From: Micromonospora sp. NBC_00389
Lineage (GTDB): Bacteria; Actinomycetota; Actinomycetes; Mycobacteriales; Micromonosporaceae
Assembly: GCF_036059255.1 (NCBI RefSeq)
Contig: NZ_CP107947.1
Coordinates: forward strand, 1,240,001-1,304,000
DNA length: 64,000 nt
Reading direction: 5' to 3'
A program made the position numbers and the translations under genes. The notes beneath the pieces are model-generated. The model had not been told where the DNA came from, searched no databases, and saw nothing but the letters and a program-made list of their open reading frames with translations. Within the stretch, counting starts at the first letter, position 1; every line of letters begins with the position of its first letter. Shown here one piece after another: positions 44,382 to 53,225 of this stretch.

Positions 44382-44858
44382 CGTCACTTCGCTGCGGCAT
44401 TCAGCGTGGCGTGGGTATGAAGACGGCCACCGCCGGGAAGCGGGGCGGCGGCGGCATGGCGGCTCCTTCCAGGGCGCTGAGAGGCGCTCAGATTACGCGA
44501 AAGGCTCGCCCCAGCCGGCCGTCGTGCGGGCAGAGCTGGACTCCTTCGTCCCGAACGCGGTTACGGAACATCGTTCGATGACATCCCATGTCGTCTTGCC
44601 CTGCGGAGCATGGCCCTCTGCCGCCTTGGGTGGTCTGGTCTCGGCCGTCGCTGGTCGTCTCGCTGCCTCCTCGGCGCCTCTCCCTATTGGTTCTCGCTGG
44701 CCGGACCGAGCACGTTTACGCCTAGGCCGACTTGGTACTCGCATCTTGACTGCACCTGGTCAGGGTGGCGGGCACAGTCAACGTGCGGATGTCGCCCGTC
44801 GCCCGCAGGCCAGCATGGACAGAAACGACCACTCAGCCCAGTAGGGAAGGAACTCACC
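44382..44858. other. Intergenic region without supported gene
   Basis: No coding signal beyond the PEP carboxylase stub. The last bases carry GGGAAGGAA, the binding site of the hydrolase gene at 44859. Confidence 0.35.
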
Positions 44859-45578
44859 ATGAATGGCCGACCGAACATCGTCCTCGTCCACGGTGCGTGG
44901 GCCGACGGCTCTTGCTGGAGCGGCGTTATCGAGCGCCTACAGGCCGATGGCTACCACGTGACGGCCCCGCAGTTCCCCATGACCTCGACGGCCGATGATG
45001 TCGCCCGGCTACGCCAAGTCCTGAACTTGCAGGACGGCCCGACGATCGTGGTCGGGCACTCTTACGGCGGCCAGATCATGACCGCCCTCGGCACCGACGC
45101 GCCGAACGTCGCCGGGCTGGTGTACATCGCGGCCTTCGGGCTCGACAACGGGGAGTCGCTCGCCGACTTACTGTCGCAGGGACCCACACCGCCGGCGCTG
45201 GCGCACCTGTTCACCGACAAGCAGGGCTTCATGTGGCAGCCGCAGGACGATTTCGTCCAGCACTTCGCGGCCGACGTCGACCCGGTCCGGGCTAAGGTGA
45301 TGCACTGCGTACAGCAGCCCATTGCCGGCTCAGCCTTCAACGATGCGATGGGCGTCCCGGCCTGGAAGTCGCTGCCGTCCTGGTACCTGGTCGCCACCCA
45401 GGACCAGGCTATCCCGCCGGACGCGCAGCGCATGTTCGCCAGCCGCATGGGCGCGACCACCATCGAAGTCCCTGCCAGCCACGTCCCGATGGTTTCTCAG
45501 CCCGACGAAGCGGCGCAGCTCATCAAGGCGGCAGCCGAAACCCGGACCGCGATGCCGGCGGGTCATACAGGCAGATGA
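44859..45578 (+). CDS. Alpha/beta hydrolase (EstC-like esterase)
   Basis: 239 aa from the ATG at 44859 with GGGAAGGAA upstream. NIVLVHGAWADGSCW (oxyanion), VVGHSYGGQIM (nucleophile Ser), VATQDQAIPPDAQ (acid region) and PASHVPMVSQPDEAA (catalytic His). The HGAWADG and SHVP-S-P motifs match the EstC/salicylate-esterase-like group of soluble hydrolases. No signal peptide. Likely monocistronic; substrate unknown. Confidence 0.9.
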   Translation: MNGRPNIVLVHGAWADGSCWSGVIERLQADGYHVTAPQFPMTSTADDVARLRQVLNLQDGPTIVVGHSYGGQIMTALGTDAPNVAGLVYIAAFGLDNGESLADLLSQGPTPPALAHLFTDKQGFMWQPQDDFVQHFAADVDPVRAKVMHCVQQPIAGSAFNDAMGVPAWKSLPSWYLVATQDQAIPPDAQRMFASRMGATTIEVPASHVPMVSQPDEAAQLIKAAAETRTAMPAGHTGR

Positions 45579-45690
45579 CAAGAGCCACAAGCAGCGGTGG
45601 AGGCCCGCTGTGTGGCCGCATACCGATCGTTGGCACCGCTGCTGCCAGTTCCTGTGGTTCGCGGCGGGCCACCAGCGCCGGAGGTGCGGT

Positions 45691-46299
45691 ATGGACGAGG
45701 ATGCGCGCGAGCAGGGGCTGCTCACCGCCCTAACCACGGAGCATTTCGTGCTCCAGACCTCCCGCAGCGCCACGATCACCGAATCCGTTGGGCGAGCGAC
45801 CGTGTTCCTGTCACTGCTCTCCGCCTCACTGATCGGGCTCGGCTTCGTCTCCAGCAGCGGCCAACTGATCAAGCCGTACCTCGGCGGGGTGCTGCCGACC
45901 CTGGTGATCACTGGCCTGCTCACCTTCGGCCGGCTAGTTCAAAACACGGTGGAGAACTCGCTGAACCTCAAGCGCATCCAGCGCATCCGCGCCTACTACC
46001 ACCGCCAGCTCGCCGGCGAGCACGACTTCTTCGCCGACGCGGTCACCGGCGGGGGCGACGTGCAGGCAATCTCGGCGGCGGTGGGCAGCAGGCCGGCTCG
46101 CTGGCAACTGCTGCTGACCACGGCAGCGATGGTGGGCGCGGTCAACGCACTGCTGATCGGCCTGGGCGCCGCCCTGCTGACCGGGGTGCTGGGCGAATCC
46201 CCCGCGCTGGCGATCGCGCTCGGGGTGGCGGTGGCACTGGTCGCCTTCGCCGCACAACTCGCGTACATCAAACGGGCCTCGATCTGGCTGACCGGCTGA
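45691..46299 (+). CDS. Membrane protein with N-terminal helical region
   Basis: 202 aa. ATG at 45691 with GGAGGTG upstream. A soluble charged start (DEDAREQGLLTALTTEHFVL) precedes four hydrophobic segments: VFLSLLSASLIGLGFVSS, VLPTLVITGLLTFGRL, LLLTTAAMVGAVNALLIGLG and LAIALGVAVALVAFAAQLAY. The loop with LNLKRIQRIRAYYHRQLAGE is basic. Function not recognised. Confidence 0.8.
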   Translation: MDEDAREQGLLTALTTEHFVLQTSRSATITESVGRATVFLSLLSASLIGLGFVSSSGQLIKPYLGGVLPTLVITGLLTFGRLVQNTVENSLNLKRIQRIRAYYHRQLAGEHDFFADAVTGGGDVQAISAAVGSRPARWQLLLTTAAMVGAVNALLIGLGAALLTGVLGESPALAIALGVAVALVAFAAQLAYIKRASIWLTG

Positions 46300-46870
46300 C
46301 CGCCGGTGGGCCGAGCACCCCGCTAAAGCTGCGCAGCCTTGGCGTCGTCTACAGCCGTTGGTCCTTGGTGGTCTACCCCTAACGGCCTGGACCTGGTTCT
46401 CGTCAACGACGAGCGGAGACCTCCGGCACGGCGAGGTTGACGGAGAGGATCCTGCTCATGGGCTGGAACCTAACGGCTGTCAGGAGTACGCGCTGCGGCA
46501 TTTTTCCGGTGCATGGGCCGCGGTAGCGGGCCCATGCAGCCTACGACCGGCGCTGCTCCCACGGTTCCGCCGCTGCGCGCAGCGTCGTCGTGCGCGGGCA
46601 ACCCGCGCCAGCGAGTTGACGACCTTCACCCTGGCCGGGAACCGGCCGCCTCACATACAGATCCGCCGCAGTGCGCCACCAGCATCAACGCCGAGGTGAA
46701 GCAGTACCTCCTGGACAACGAAGTAGCCCGCTTCCTGGCCGAAACCGGCATCGCCACGCCTCACCATGTTCACCGGGAACTCCCGGATCCGCGAGAGCGT
46801 CACGCTGACGACGCACCCTTGGGTTCCTGCTGAAACCCGTGAGTTCCTCTGAACTCGCGGAGAACAGGCA
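46300..46870. other. Intergenic region next to the broken methylase
   Basis: No gene supported. A plus-strand stretch (EVKQYLLDNEVARFLAETGI, to 46833) is protein-like but has no family match or start signal. A hairpin sits at 46510-46538. The methylase homology ends sharply at about 46871, which marks a deletion or insertion junction. Confidence 0.35.
46510..46538. repeat. Inverted repeat / possible terminator
   Basis: TGCATGGGCC pairs perfectly with GGCCCATGCA across nine bases. It lies downstream of the membrane-protein gene at 45691-46299 and may end its transcript. Confidence 0.4.
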
Positions 46871-47528
46871 AGGATCTGGGTGAACCCGTCGGTGAGGCCG
46901 GTGAGGTCGCGGTAGGCGAGGTTGCCTCGGTCGGTGCCGTCGTTGTAGGCGTTGTCGAACTTCGCCACCCCGTCTGCGCCTGGTCGCACCAGGCCGTGGA
47001 CGGTCGGCCCGTAGGGCGGCGAGGTCACGACGAGGGCGACCTGTCCGGCGAGGGCGGCGGGGACAGGGACAGGATGCGGGTCGCGTCGCCGCGCATCACC
47101 GCCGCCCGGCCGGTCGCCCCTTGGCCCTGGGCGTGGGTGATGTTGGCGTCGGCGATGTTCGACCAGCGGGACTCGTATTCCACACCGATGGCGTCGCGGC
47201 CGGCGTGGATGGCCTCGACGAGGGTGGTGCCGATCCCGCACATCGGGTCGAGCACCAGATCCCCGGGCTGGGTGTAGGCGTGCACGGCGTGAGCGGCGAT
47301 CGCGGGAAGCATCCGTGCCGGGTGCTTGACTGACTCGGGCACGTAGCGTCCGCGGCGCTGCACGGGTCCGGTGCGCTGGGCGGTCGCCCACACCGACAGG
47401 CGCTCCGGCCCGGCCATGTCCGAGTGCCGTCCCTCGTACTCCTGGCGAGCGTCGTAGGCGCGGTTGCTGCCGCCAGCGTTCTCCGGCCGGGCCGGCTCGT
47501 CTGGACTGGTGATGGGGTGCTCAGCCAC
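46871..47528 (-). pseudogene. DNA methylase (TRM11/N6-type), frameshifted and truncated copy
   Basis: A GTG at 47528 overlaps the end of the upstream methylase-like gene. Motif I is intact (LDPMCGIGTTLVEAIHAGRD). One base is missing at about 47060 relative to the intact copy at 63032-64000 (compare AILVPAAL there). In the shifted frame VVTSPPYGPTVHG (motif IV) and NAYNDGTDRGNLAYRDLTGL follow. Homology ends after GFTQILA at 46871; the intact copy continues for about 110 more residues. The gene is therefore doubly inactivated. Confidence 0.85.
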
Positions 47529-48396
47529 GGCCGTCACCGCCCTCGCGCCGTCGCCGCTGCGGCGGGGTTGCCGGTGGGGGGCTGAACACCAGCAGGTCGG
47601 CGTGGACACGGTGGTGCGTGAGGGTCCACGGCTGCCCGGCGGTCTCGTGGGCGAGGGCGAGCAGTTCGGCGTCGGTGACGTGGTAGACGAAGGTGTCCGC
47701 GTCGGTATCGGCGGTGACCGCGACGATGTGCTGCAGGTAGCCCAGCCCGACGTTCGCCGCCGCGGTGGCGAGAGGGCTGAAGTCCTCCGGCGTCGCGATG
47801 GTGCCGGCGGGGACCGCGACGATGAGCACGAGGCACCCGCCAGGGCGCAGTAGCCGGGCGCCGGCGGTCAGCAGGCACGCCAGGCGTACCCGGTTCGTGG
47901 CCTCGTCCGCGTCGAGGGGCCAGGAGGCGACCAGAAGGCCGGTCGGCTGCGGCGAGCCACCTGGGTCGGGCGGGTCGGTGAGGTCGTCGCCGAACCAGGC
48001 GCTCGCCTCCGGCACGTCACCGTCGTCAGACTGCTGCTGGGCGGACGGGTGGGGCTCGGCCGGCTCGCTCTCGGGGCCGATGAGGAGGCTGGGCCCGTCG
48101 GTGAACCAGCTGGGGTGGTGCCGGCGCTGCCCGGCGAGGCAGGCGGTGGACAGGGCGTGGTCGTCGGTGCAGTCGACGACTGTGTCGCCGGGCCGGCTGT
48201 AGGCGGACACGAGGCGGTAGGCCAGGCGGACGCCGAGGGTGCGGCCGGTGTCGGCGGAGGTGCGGGCGGTGCGCCACACGGTGATCGGGACCGGCGGGAC
48301 GCCGGCCACGAGGTCGGTCAGGGTCGGGTCGGCGGCGGAGTGGTCCGGGTCGACGGGGCGGGTAGGGTCGTGGTGTTGCGGCGTGTGCTCGTTCAT
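47521..48396 (-). CDS. Methyltransferase-like protein with degenerate motifs
   Basis: 291 aa from the ATG at 48396. The fold landmarks of a class I methyltransferase are in order: YSRPGDTVVDCTDDHALSTA at the motif I position (no G-x-G), LLVASWPLD at the motif IV position (no S/D-PPY) and LLTAGARLLRPGGCLVLIV (motif VI-like). It is directly upstream of, and overlaps, a catalytic methylase gene. Such an arrangement suggests a non-catalytic partner of a two-subunit DNA methylase (inference). No specificity or restriction gene is nearby. Confidence 0.7.
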   Translation of the reverse strand: MNEHTPQHHDPTRPVDPDHSAADPTLTDLVAGVPPVPITVWRTARTSADTGRTLGVRLAYRLVSAYSRPGDTVVDCTDDHALSTACLAGQRRHHPSWFTDGPSLLIGPESEPAEPHPSAQQQSDDGDVPEASAWFGDDLTDPPDPGGSPQPTGLLVASWPLDADEATNRVRLACLLTAGARLLRPGGCLVLIVAVPAGTIATPEDFSPLATAAANVGLGYLQHIVAVTADTDADTFVYHVTDAELLALAHETAGQPWTLTHHRVHADLLVFSPPPATPPQRRRREGGDGRG

Positions 48397-48590
48397 GTGG
48401 TGTCGGCTCCGCGCCGCGCGGGCAAGTGCGCTGACACCCTTAAACCCGTGTTTGTGTGCTCTGGCGAACGCACCCCGTTCTCACAGCGGCTCACAGCCGC
48501 TCACAACCTCGGCGACACGAGCACCCAGCCCCGGCTTGTTGAACCGCCCCGGCAGCGCTGGGAAGCCAGCGGATGATTCGGCGGGGACAG

Positions 48591-49664
48591 TCAGCTCGGG
48601 CGTTGGCGGCGTTGGTGCGACAGGTCCGTGTGATGGTGCCCGCCGGGGTGGCTGTCCGGATCGGTGTGGACGGTGGCGCTGGTCAGCCTAGGTACGGCGT
48701 GGGTGAGTTGGTGTTCGGCGTCGGCGGCGATCTCGTGGGCGGCGATGAGGCTGAGGTGGGCGTCGACGACTAGGTCGGCCTCGGCGTGGAGGCGGTGGCC
48801 GATCCATCGCAGCCGGACTGCTGTGACGTCGCGGACGCCGCCGATTTCCCGGAGTGTCGTCTCGGCTTGGTCGACGATGGCGGGGTCGACGGCGTCCATG
48901 AGGCGTCGGTAGACCTGGCGGGCGGCATCGTTGAGGACGAAGGTGATGGCGACGGCGATGACCAGGCCGATGGCGGGGTCGGCCCAGTGCCAGCCGAGTG
49001 CGGCGCCGCCGGCGGCGGCGAGGACGGCGAGGGAGGTGTAGCCGTCGGTGCGGGCGTGCAGGCCGTCGGCGATCAGGGCGGCGGAGCCGATGCGGCGGCC
49101 GACGCGGATGCGGTAGCGGGCCACCAGCTCGTTGCCGGCGAACCCGGCGAGGCCGGCTGCGGCGACCCACGGCAGGTGGGTCACCTCGGCCGGGTGCAGC
49201 AGCCGCGTGGCGGCGGTCCAGGCCGCAGCCACAGCGGAGGCGGCGATCACGCCGACGATGACGATGCCGGCGAGGTCTTCGGCACGGCCGTAGCCGTAGG
49301 TATAGGCCCGGGTGGCAGCCCGGCGGCCGAGCAGGAACGCGATGCCGAGGGGCACGGCGGTCAGGGCGTCGGCGACGTTGTGCAGGGTGTCACCGAGCAG
49401 TGCGACCGACCCGGACAGCACGACGATGACGGCCTGGGCGATTGCCGTGATCCCGAGGCCGAGCAGCGAGATCCACAGGGCGCGTAGCCCTTCCCGGGAG
49501 GACTCCAAGGCGGGATCGATCGACTCGCGGGAGTCGTGCGAGTGCGGCGTGACCGCATGACGCAGCCCGTGCCACAAGGAGGCGAGGCGACCCCCGCCGC
49601 TGTGGTGATGGTCGTGCCCGTGTGAATCGCCAGGCCCGTCGTGTCCGTGCTCGTGGTCGCGCAC
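48591..49664 (-). CDS. CDF-family divalent-metal exporter
   Basis: 357 aa from the GTG at 49664. His-rich cytoplasmic N-terminus (DSHGHDHHHSGGG), six membrane segments with the paired H-x3-D metal sites LHNVADAL (TM2) and GLHARTDGYTS (TM5), then a C-terminal cytoplasmic domain IGHRLHAEADLVVDAHLSLI and a His-rich tail. It exchanges cytoplasmic Zn, Co or Cd for protons. Divergent from an ArsR gene with a 61-base gap, which implies direct regulation. Confidence 0.93.
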   Translation of the reverse strand: MRDHEHGHDGPGDSHGHDHHHSGGGRLASLWHGLRHAVTPHSHDSRESIDPALESSREGLRALWISLLGLGITAIAQAVIVVLSGSVALLGDTLHNVADALTAVPLGIAFLLGRRAATRAYTYGYGRAEDLAGIVIVGVIAASAVAAAWTAATRLLHPAEVTHLPWVAAAGLAGFAGNELVARYRIRVGRRIGSAALIADGLHARTDGYTSLAVLAAAGGAALGWHWADPAIGLVIAVAITFVLNDAARQVYRRLMDAVDPAIVDQAETTLREIGGVRDVTAVRLRWIGHRLHAEADLVVDAHLSLIAAHEIAADAEHQLTHAVPRLTSATVHTDPDSHPGGHHHTDLSHQRRQRPS

Positions 49665-49725
49665 TGGTTCCCCCTACCCCGTTCGGCACGGAAGATCCGG
49701 GCCGACCTGCCGCGGGCGATAATAT

Positions 49726-50091
49726 GTGCTCATGTGCGCACGCGACAACGTTGCAGGTGCCAGTGAGCTGCAACAACGCCTCCCTGCCGATAGCCAGGTG
49801 GAGGCGGCGACGGAGATGTTGCGGATGCTGGGCGACGGAACCAGGCTGCGGTTGATGTGGCTGCTCGTCGAAGGGGAGCACGACGTGACCGCGCTGGTGG
49901 CGGCACTGGGAGTGGCGCGACCGGCAGTGTCACAGCACCTCGGCAAGCTGCGGCTGGCCGGGCTGGTGAAGGTGCGTCGGGACGGCCGCCGCGCCCTCTA
50001 CACCGCGCGGGGCGGGCATGTTCGTCGGCTCGTGACCGAGGTCATCCACGCGGCCTCGCACCGGGTGGCCGGCATCCCCGAGCACGACTGA
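49726..50091 (+). CDS. ArsR/SmtB-family repressor
   Basis: 121 aa from the GTG at 49726, or 119 from the ATG at 49732. Winged helix: MLGDGTRLRLMWLLVEGEHD and RPAVSQHLGKLRLAGLVKVR. The last helix GGHVRRLVTEVIHAASH keeps His at two of the four CzrA-type alpha-5 positions but has Gly for Asp and a shifted His, so metal selectivity may differ from the ArsR at 16935. The start region overlaps a direct repeat of ATGTGC, a possible operator. Divergent from the CDF exporter. Confidence 0.9.
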   Translation: MLMCARDNVAGASELQQRLPADSQVEAATEMLRMLGDGTRLRLMWLLVEGEHDVTALVAALGVARPAVSQHLGKLRLAGLVKVRRDGRRALYTARGGHVRRLVTEVIHAASHRVAGIPEHD

Positions 50092-50107
50092 ACGCGTGCG
50101 GAGGTGT

Positions 50108-51172
50108 CTACTCGACGGGCTTGGAGCGGGAATCGGCGAACCAGTCGCGGGTGAACTGACGGACGGCGTCGACGTCCAGGGTGTCGCAGGCGATGGTGCG
50201 GTAGGCGTGGACCGCCTTGACCGCCTCTGTCTGGCCAGGGGCGGGGCCGCCGACGACGAGGCCGGCGGCGGGGTCGGTGACGAAGGCCCGCACCTGGGCG
50301 AGCTGCTCGGCGGGCAGGTCCGGTCGGTAGTTGACGATCACGAAGCCGTCGCCGATGACGTGCCCGAACGAGGTTGCAGGCACTGTCTCCTCGGGCTCGA
50401 AGAAGTCTTTGACCGGGTGCCCACCGCCGGCCGGGAAGGTCTCGGTGCGATTGCGGACCTCGCAACTACCCGCCTCCTGGGCGCTTGCCTGGATCGGTCG
50501 CAGCAGCGCCTCACCACCAGAGGTGATAACCAGGACCGTAGCGGCGACCACGCCAGCCGCGATCAGCGCGCCATGCGACAACCGCACATCCCGTAGCCGG
50601 GGATAGTAGTGAAGCAGGACGTCTCCGATCATGCACATGACCCAGATCGCGATGAGCTGCCCGATCTCGACGCCCAGGTTGAACGCCAGCACCCGAGGGA
50701 TCAGCCCGTCCGACGGCAGGCCCACGTCCTGCAACCGGGTAGCCAGGCCCAGCCCATGCACCAGGCCGAAGGCCAGCACCGCGGCGCCGAACCACACCCA
50801 GTTCTTCGGCCGGCCCCGCAGCCCCACCACGCCGACGAAGACCAGGCTCAACGCGACCACGACGTCGACAAGGACCGGGTTGACGTGCCAGTCGGCGACC
50901 GTGGCGGTGAACAGGGTGACGCTGTGCCCGAGCGCGAACAGCGAGATCAGCTTGGCCGCCCGCCGGATCTCACCGGCGAGCAGCAGAATGCCACCCACGA
51001 AGAGCAGATGATCCCAGCCGGCGAGCATGTGCTTCGTGCCCAGCCAGACGAACCCGCCGACCGTGTCGCTCGACCCACCGACGCCATGTGCCCACGCCGC
51101 TCCCGGCAACACGAGCACCATGCCCACCAAGGCGGACACAATCACCGCACCTCGTCGCACCGCAGCTGGCAT
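50108..51172 (-). CDS. HupE/UreJ-like membrane protein with DUF3105-like C-terminal domain
   Basis: 354 aa from the ATG at 51172 (GGAG upstream; GTG at 51190 possible). Signal-like start ending AWAHGVGG, then six to seven membrane segments with TKHMLAGWDHLLFVGG and ATVADWHVNPVLVD (HupE/UreJ type). The extracytoplasmic tail of about 120 residues has AGSCEVRNRTETFPAGGGHP, FGHVIGDGFVIVNYRPDLPA and YRTIACDTLDVDAVRQFTRD, a layout like DUF3105. It converges with the ArsR gene, 17 bases away. A truncated paralogue is at 13437-14330. Metal role inferred from both contexts. Confidence 0.85.
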   Translation of the reverse strand: MPAAVRRGAVIVSALVGMVLVLPGAAWAHGVGGSSDTVGGFVWLGTKHMLAGWDHLLFVGGILLLAGEIRRAAKLISLFALGHSVTLFTATVADWHVNPVLVDVVVALSLVFVGVVGLRGRPKNWVWFGAAVLAFGLVHGLGLATRLQDVGLPSDGLIPRVLAFNLGVEIGQLIAIWVMCMIGDVLLHYYPRLRDVRLSHGALIAAGVVAATVLVITSGGEALLRPIQASAQEAGSCEVRNRTETFPAGGGHPVKDFFEPEETVPATSFGHVIGDGFVIVNYRPDLPAEQLAQVRAFVTDPAAGLVVGGPAPGQTEAVKAVHAYRTIACDTLDVDAVRQFTRDWFADSRSKPVE

Positions 51173-51409
51173 CCGGAGTGTCTCCACTTCCCGAGCATCA
51201 GCAGGCCGGGAGCCTGCCACGTCTACTGGTAGTCGCTGCGTGGCCGCTATCAGTTCCCTCAGGACGCCACGGGAGATTTGCTCGGCATCGGGGACTTGGT
51301 TGTCCAGTTTCCCAACGCTTGAGCCAGGCGACCGATCCTCCCCCCGATACGCCCCCGGACCCTGAGCGACGGCGGGTAATGGCTGGACTCAGCGGGACCA
51401 AACAAGATC

Positions 51410-51442
51410 GGCCCCCGACCGCATCTCTGCTGGTCAGGGGCC
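51410..51442 (-). terminator. Terminator downstream of the tRNA-Tyr remnant
   Basis: GGCCCCCGACC and GGTCAGGGGCC form an 11-base stem with one mismatch and an 11-base loop, ending 12 bases past the CCA end of the tRNA remnant. This is the normal position for a tRNA terminator. Confidence 0.6.
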
Positions 51443-51453
51443 GTCTTCACACC

Positions 51454-51534
51454 TGGTGGCGGGTAGAGGATTCGAACCTCTGAAGCTTTCGCGACGGATT
51501 TACAGTCCGTTGCAGCTGAGCGGGCAAGCTCGCC
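51454..51534 (-). tRNA. tRNA-Tyr(GTA)-like, degenerate 5' half
   Basis: On the minus strand the 3' half is canonical: anticodon stem-loop CGGACTGTAAATCCG with anticodon GTA, a short variable arm, T arm AGAGG-TTCGAAT-CCTCT, acceptor ACCCGCC and encoded ACCA. The 5' half is not: the acceptor strand GGCGAGC has two mismatches, and the D arm lacks the usual loop. It is probably a 3'-end copy left by site-specific integration rather than a working tRNA. Confidence 0.6.
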
Positions 51535-51762
51535 TTGCATCGCGCGGCGTCAACTCCAAGTCTCGTTGCTGCCCGCCGTGAATGTAACGGCGCCCTGCAC
51601 GAGCGCGGTGGACAGCTCGCCCCCGCCTACACGCTGAGCATAGTGGCATCAAGATCGACCAAGCCTTATCCAAGCGGACGGTGACGGACAGGCTCGGACG
51701 TACGACACGCTCGTCGTAGGAGCACCATTGGAGCACCAATGCGTTCACCGGTGACGAACGGC

Positions 51763-51802
51763 AAAGGCGCCTGACCTCTGTTTTAGCAGGTCAGGCGCCT
51801 TT
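51763..51802 (-). terminator. Perfect 15-base hairpin terminator after the tRNA-Arg remnant
   Basis: AAAGGCGCCTGACCT is followed by ten bases and its exact complement ending in TTT. It lies nine bases beyond the 3' end of the tRNA-Arg remnant on the minus strand. The A/T ends make it usable from either strand. Confidence 0.75.
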
Positions 51803-51810
51803 TGATCTTG

Positions 51811-51852
51811 TGCGCCCGAAGGGACTCGAACCCCTAACCTTCTGATCCGTAG
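51811..51852 (-). pseudogene. tRNA-Arg(ACG) 3'-half remnant
   Basis: The minus strand has the anticodon loop CTACGGA (anticodon ACG), the 3' anticodon stem TCAGA, T arm AGGGG-TTCGAGT-CCCTT and acceptor GGGCGCA. The sequence 5' of the anticodon does not form the matching stem (two mismatches), a D arm or an acceptor. This is the pattern of an attachment site in which only the tRNA 3' end is kept. Confidence 0.65.
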
Positions 51853-52745
51853 ACGGATGGCTATCTATGCGTTAAGGGGTCGGCCCGACGATCCCGCCCC
51901 AGTCAAGCTCCGTTCGGGCGCGTCCCGTGGAAGACCAGCAGGCGCGGGCAAAGCGTTCCTCGGGAACGATGGCCTCGAACTGCCCTGGATGAGACGCAAG
52001 TCCAGTCAGGTGCTGGCCCGTCCACGCCAGTTCGCCGACGTCGGATCAACATTCGAGCACCAAAGGATCCCAAGCTCCCGCCTACCTCGCCGGGTGCGCT
52101 ACCTGCGGGTCCACGGCGGCGATCGCGCGGCAGATCATGTCGAGTACCCACCAGCGCGGGGCGTACGGGTGGCAGCCTTACCGCTCCCAACGTGCTCCCG
52201 GTCCCCACCCCAGAACCCGGCAACGCCTGCTCAGCTACCGCAGGAACCGGTCCACCCTGACATGCGGATCCGCGCCGCCGGCCAGCGCCTGCCCGACTGC
52301 CACTTCATCACGGGCCTTCGCGGCCTCGATGAAGCGTTGATCAGCATCGTGATTGATTGGTTGTCATCGTTGAAACTGTTGGATGCTCGTAGCCGTCGAC
52401 ACGCTGCCACGTTGCCAGCGAATGAGGCGGTAGGGCCAGGTGCGCAGCGAGGTGCGCTGCCCGTCGTAGCGGTCCCGGGCGTGCACGCCTGCACAACGTC
52501 CTACGTCACGTCTTCTGCCTCGTCTACCAAGCTTAGGTTCCGGTAGGAAGTGCACCACCAGCTCACTCCAGAACGTGGTGATCGCCGCAGCGAAGTCCGT
52601 CCGAGGGTGACGGTCAAACGCGGTCCCCTCGTTCATGCTGCCCGGCCACCTGTAGGCACATCTTTCCGACGATATGCCTGCATCCCGCTAGAGCAAAGAG
52701 GTCGGCCTCCACTCTTACACTGAGTAGACGCCGACCTAGCCAACC

Positions 52746-53225
52746 CTAGCCCATTTCCACCATTTCCTCGGTGATCGCGGACCACCAAGCACCCTCTCTA
52801 GTGGCCGGCTCATCGACCGCGACGAGCTCACGCCTGACCGCCTCGGCCCGTTCACGGTAAGCCCGCCCGCTTTCTGTCTCTGCGAGGGCGGCCATCCCTG
52901 CCATGTATCTGAGGAAGACAACGAAGTTACCGATGTCGCTGTTCATGAAGGTGACTTCCGGAGCACTGTTCTCGACCGGGACGACCGACCATACCGATCC
53001 ATTGGCGAGGTCGATCTGAACCTCACAGACCCCGTGCCACGCCCGGCCGATTGGCAGGCGTCGGGGCTCCGCCGATACGCTCATCGCTTCGATCGGATAA
53101 GCGTGGAAGAAAACATCCACCTCCCGCGGCAGTTCCACGTCGAGCAGCCCGGAAGCACCAGGCGCCACGACCCCGCCAAAGATCTGGCGCAGGTCGGATT
53201 CCGAGTAACGAATCAGGTTCGGCAT
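52746..53225 (-). CDS. SUKH-4-like immunity protein
   Basis: 159 aa from the ATG at 53225. Features: LLDVELPREVDVFFHAYPIE, LPIGRAWHGVCEVQIDLANG (the G-x-x-x-G-x-I-x-I/V-D core), SVWSVVP, TFMNSDIGNFVVFLRYMAGM and a charged C-terminal helix. This is the SUKH-4 pattern of polymorphic-toxin immunity proteins. No toxin domain (RHS, nuclease or deaminase) is adjacent in the window. Soluble and cytoplasmic. Confidence 0.7.
   Translation of the reverse strand: MPNLIRYSESDLRQIFGGVVAPGASGLLDVELPREVDVFFHAYPIEAMSVSAEPRRLPIGRAWHGVCEVQIDLANGSVWSVVPVENSAPEVTFMNSDIGNFVVFLRYMAGMAALAETESGRAYRERAEAVRRELVAVDEPATREGAWWSAITEEMVEMG

Larger units (their letters stand above)
51535..52745. other. Mobile-element scar region without intact genes
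   Basis: Apart from the tRNA-Arg remnant and its terminator there is no supported gene. A minus-strand ATG at 52636 starts a short plausible sequence (NEGTAFDRHPRTDFAAAITT, then FWSELVVHFLPEP) that soon loses coding character. The stretch around 52330-52385 is clearly poorer in GC than the window, suggesting foreign origin. Confidence 0.4.

Noticed and set aside
51857..52546. 229-codon plus-strand frame beyond the tRNA-Arg remnant
   Set aside because: No domain, no ribosome binding site and mixed codon usage; it begins inside the tRNA remnant.
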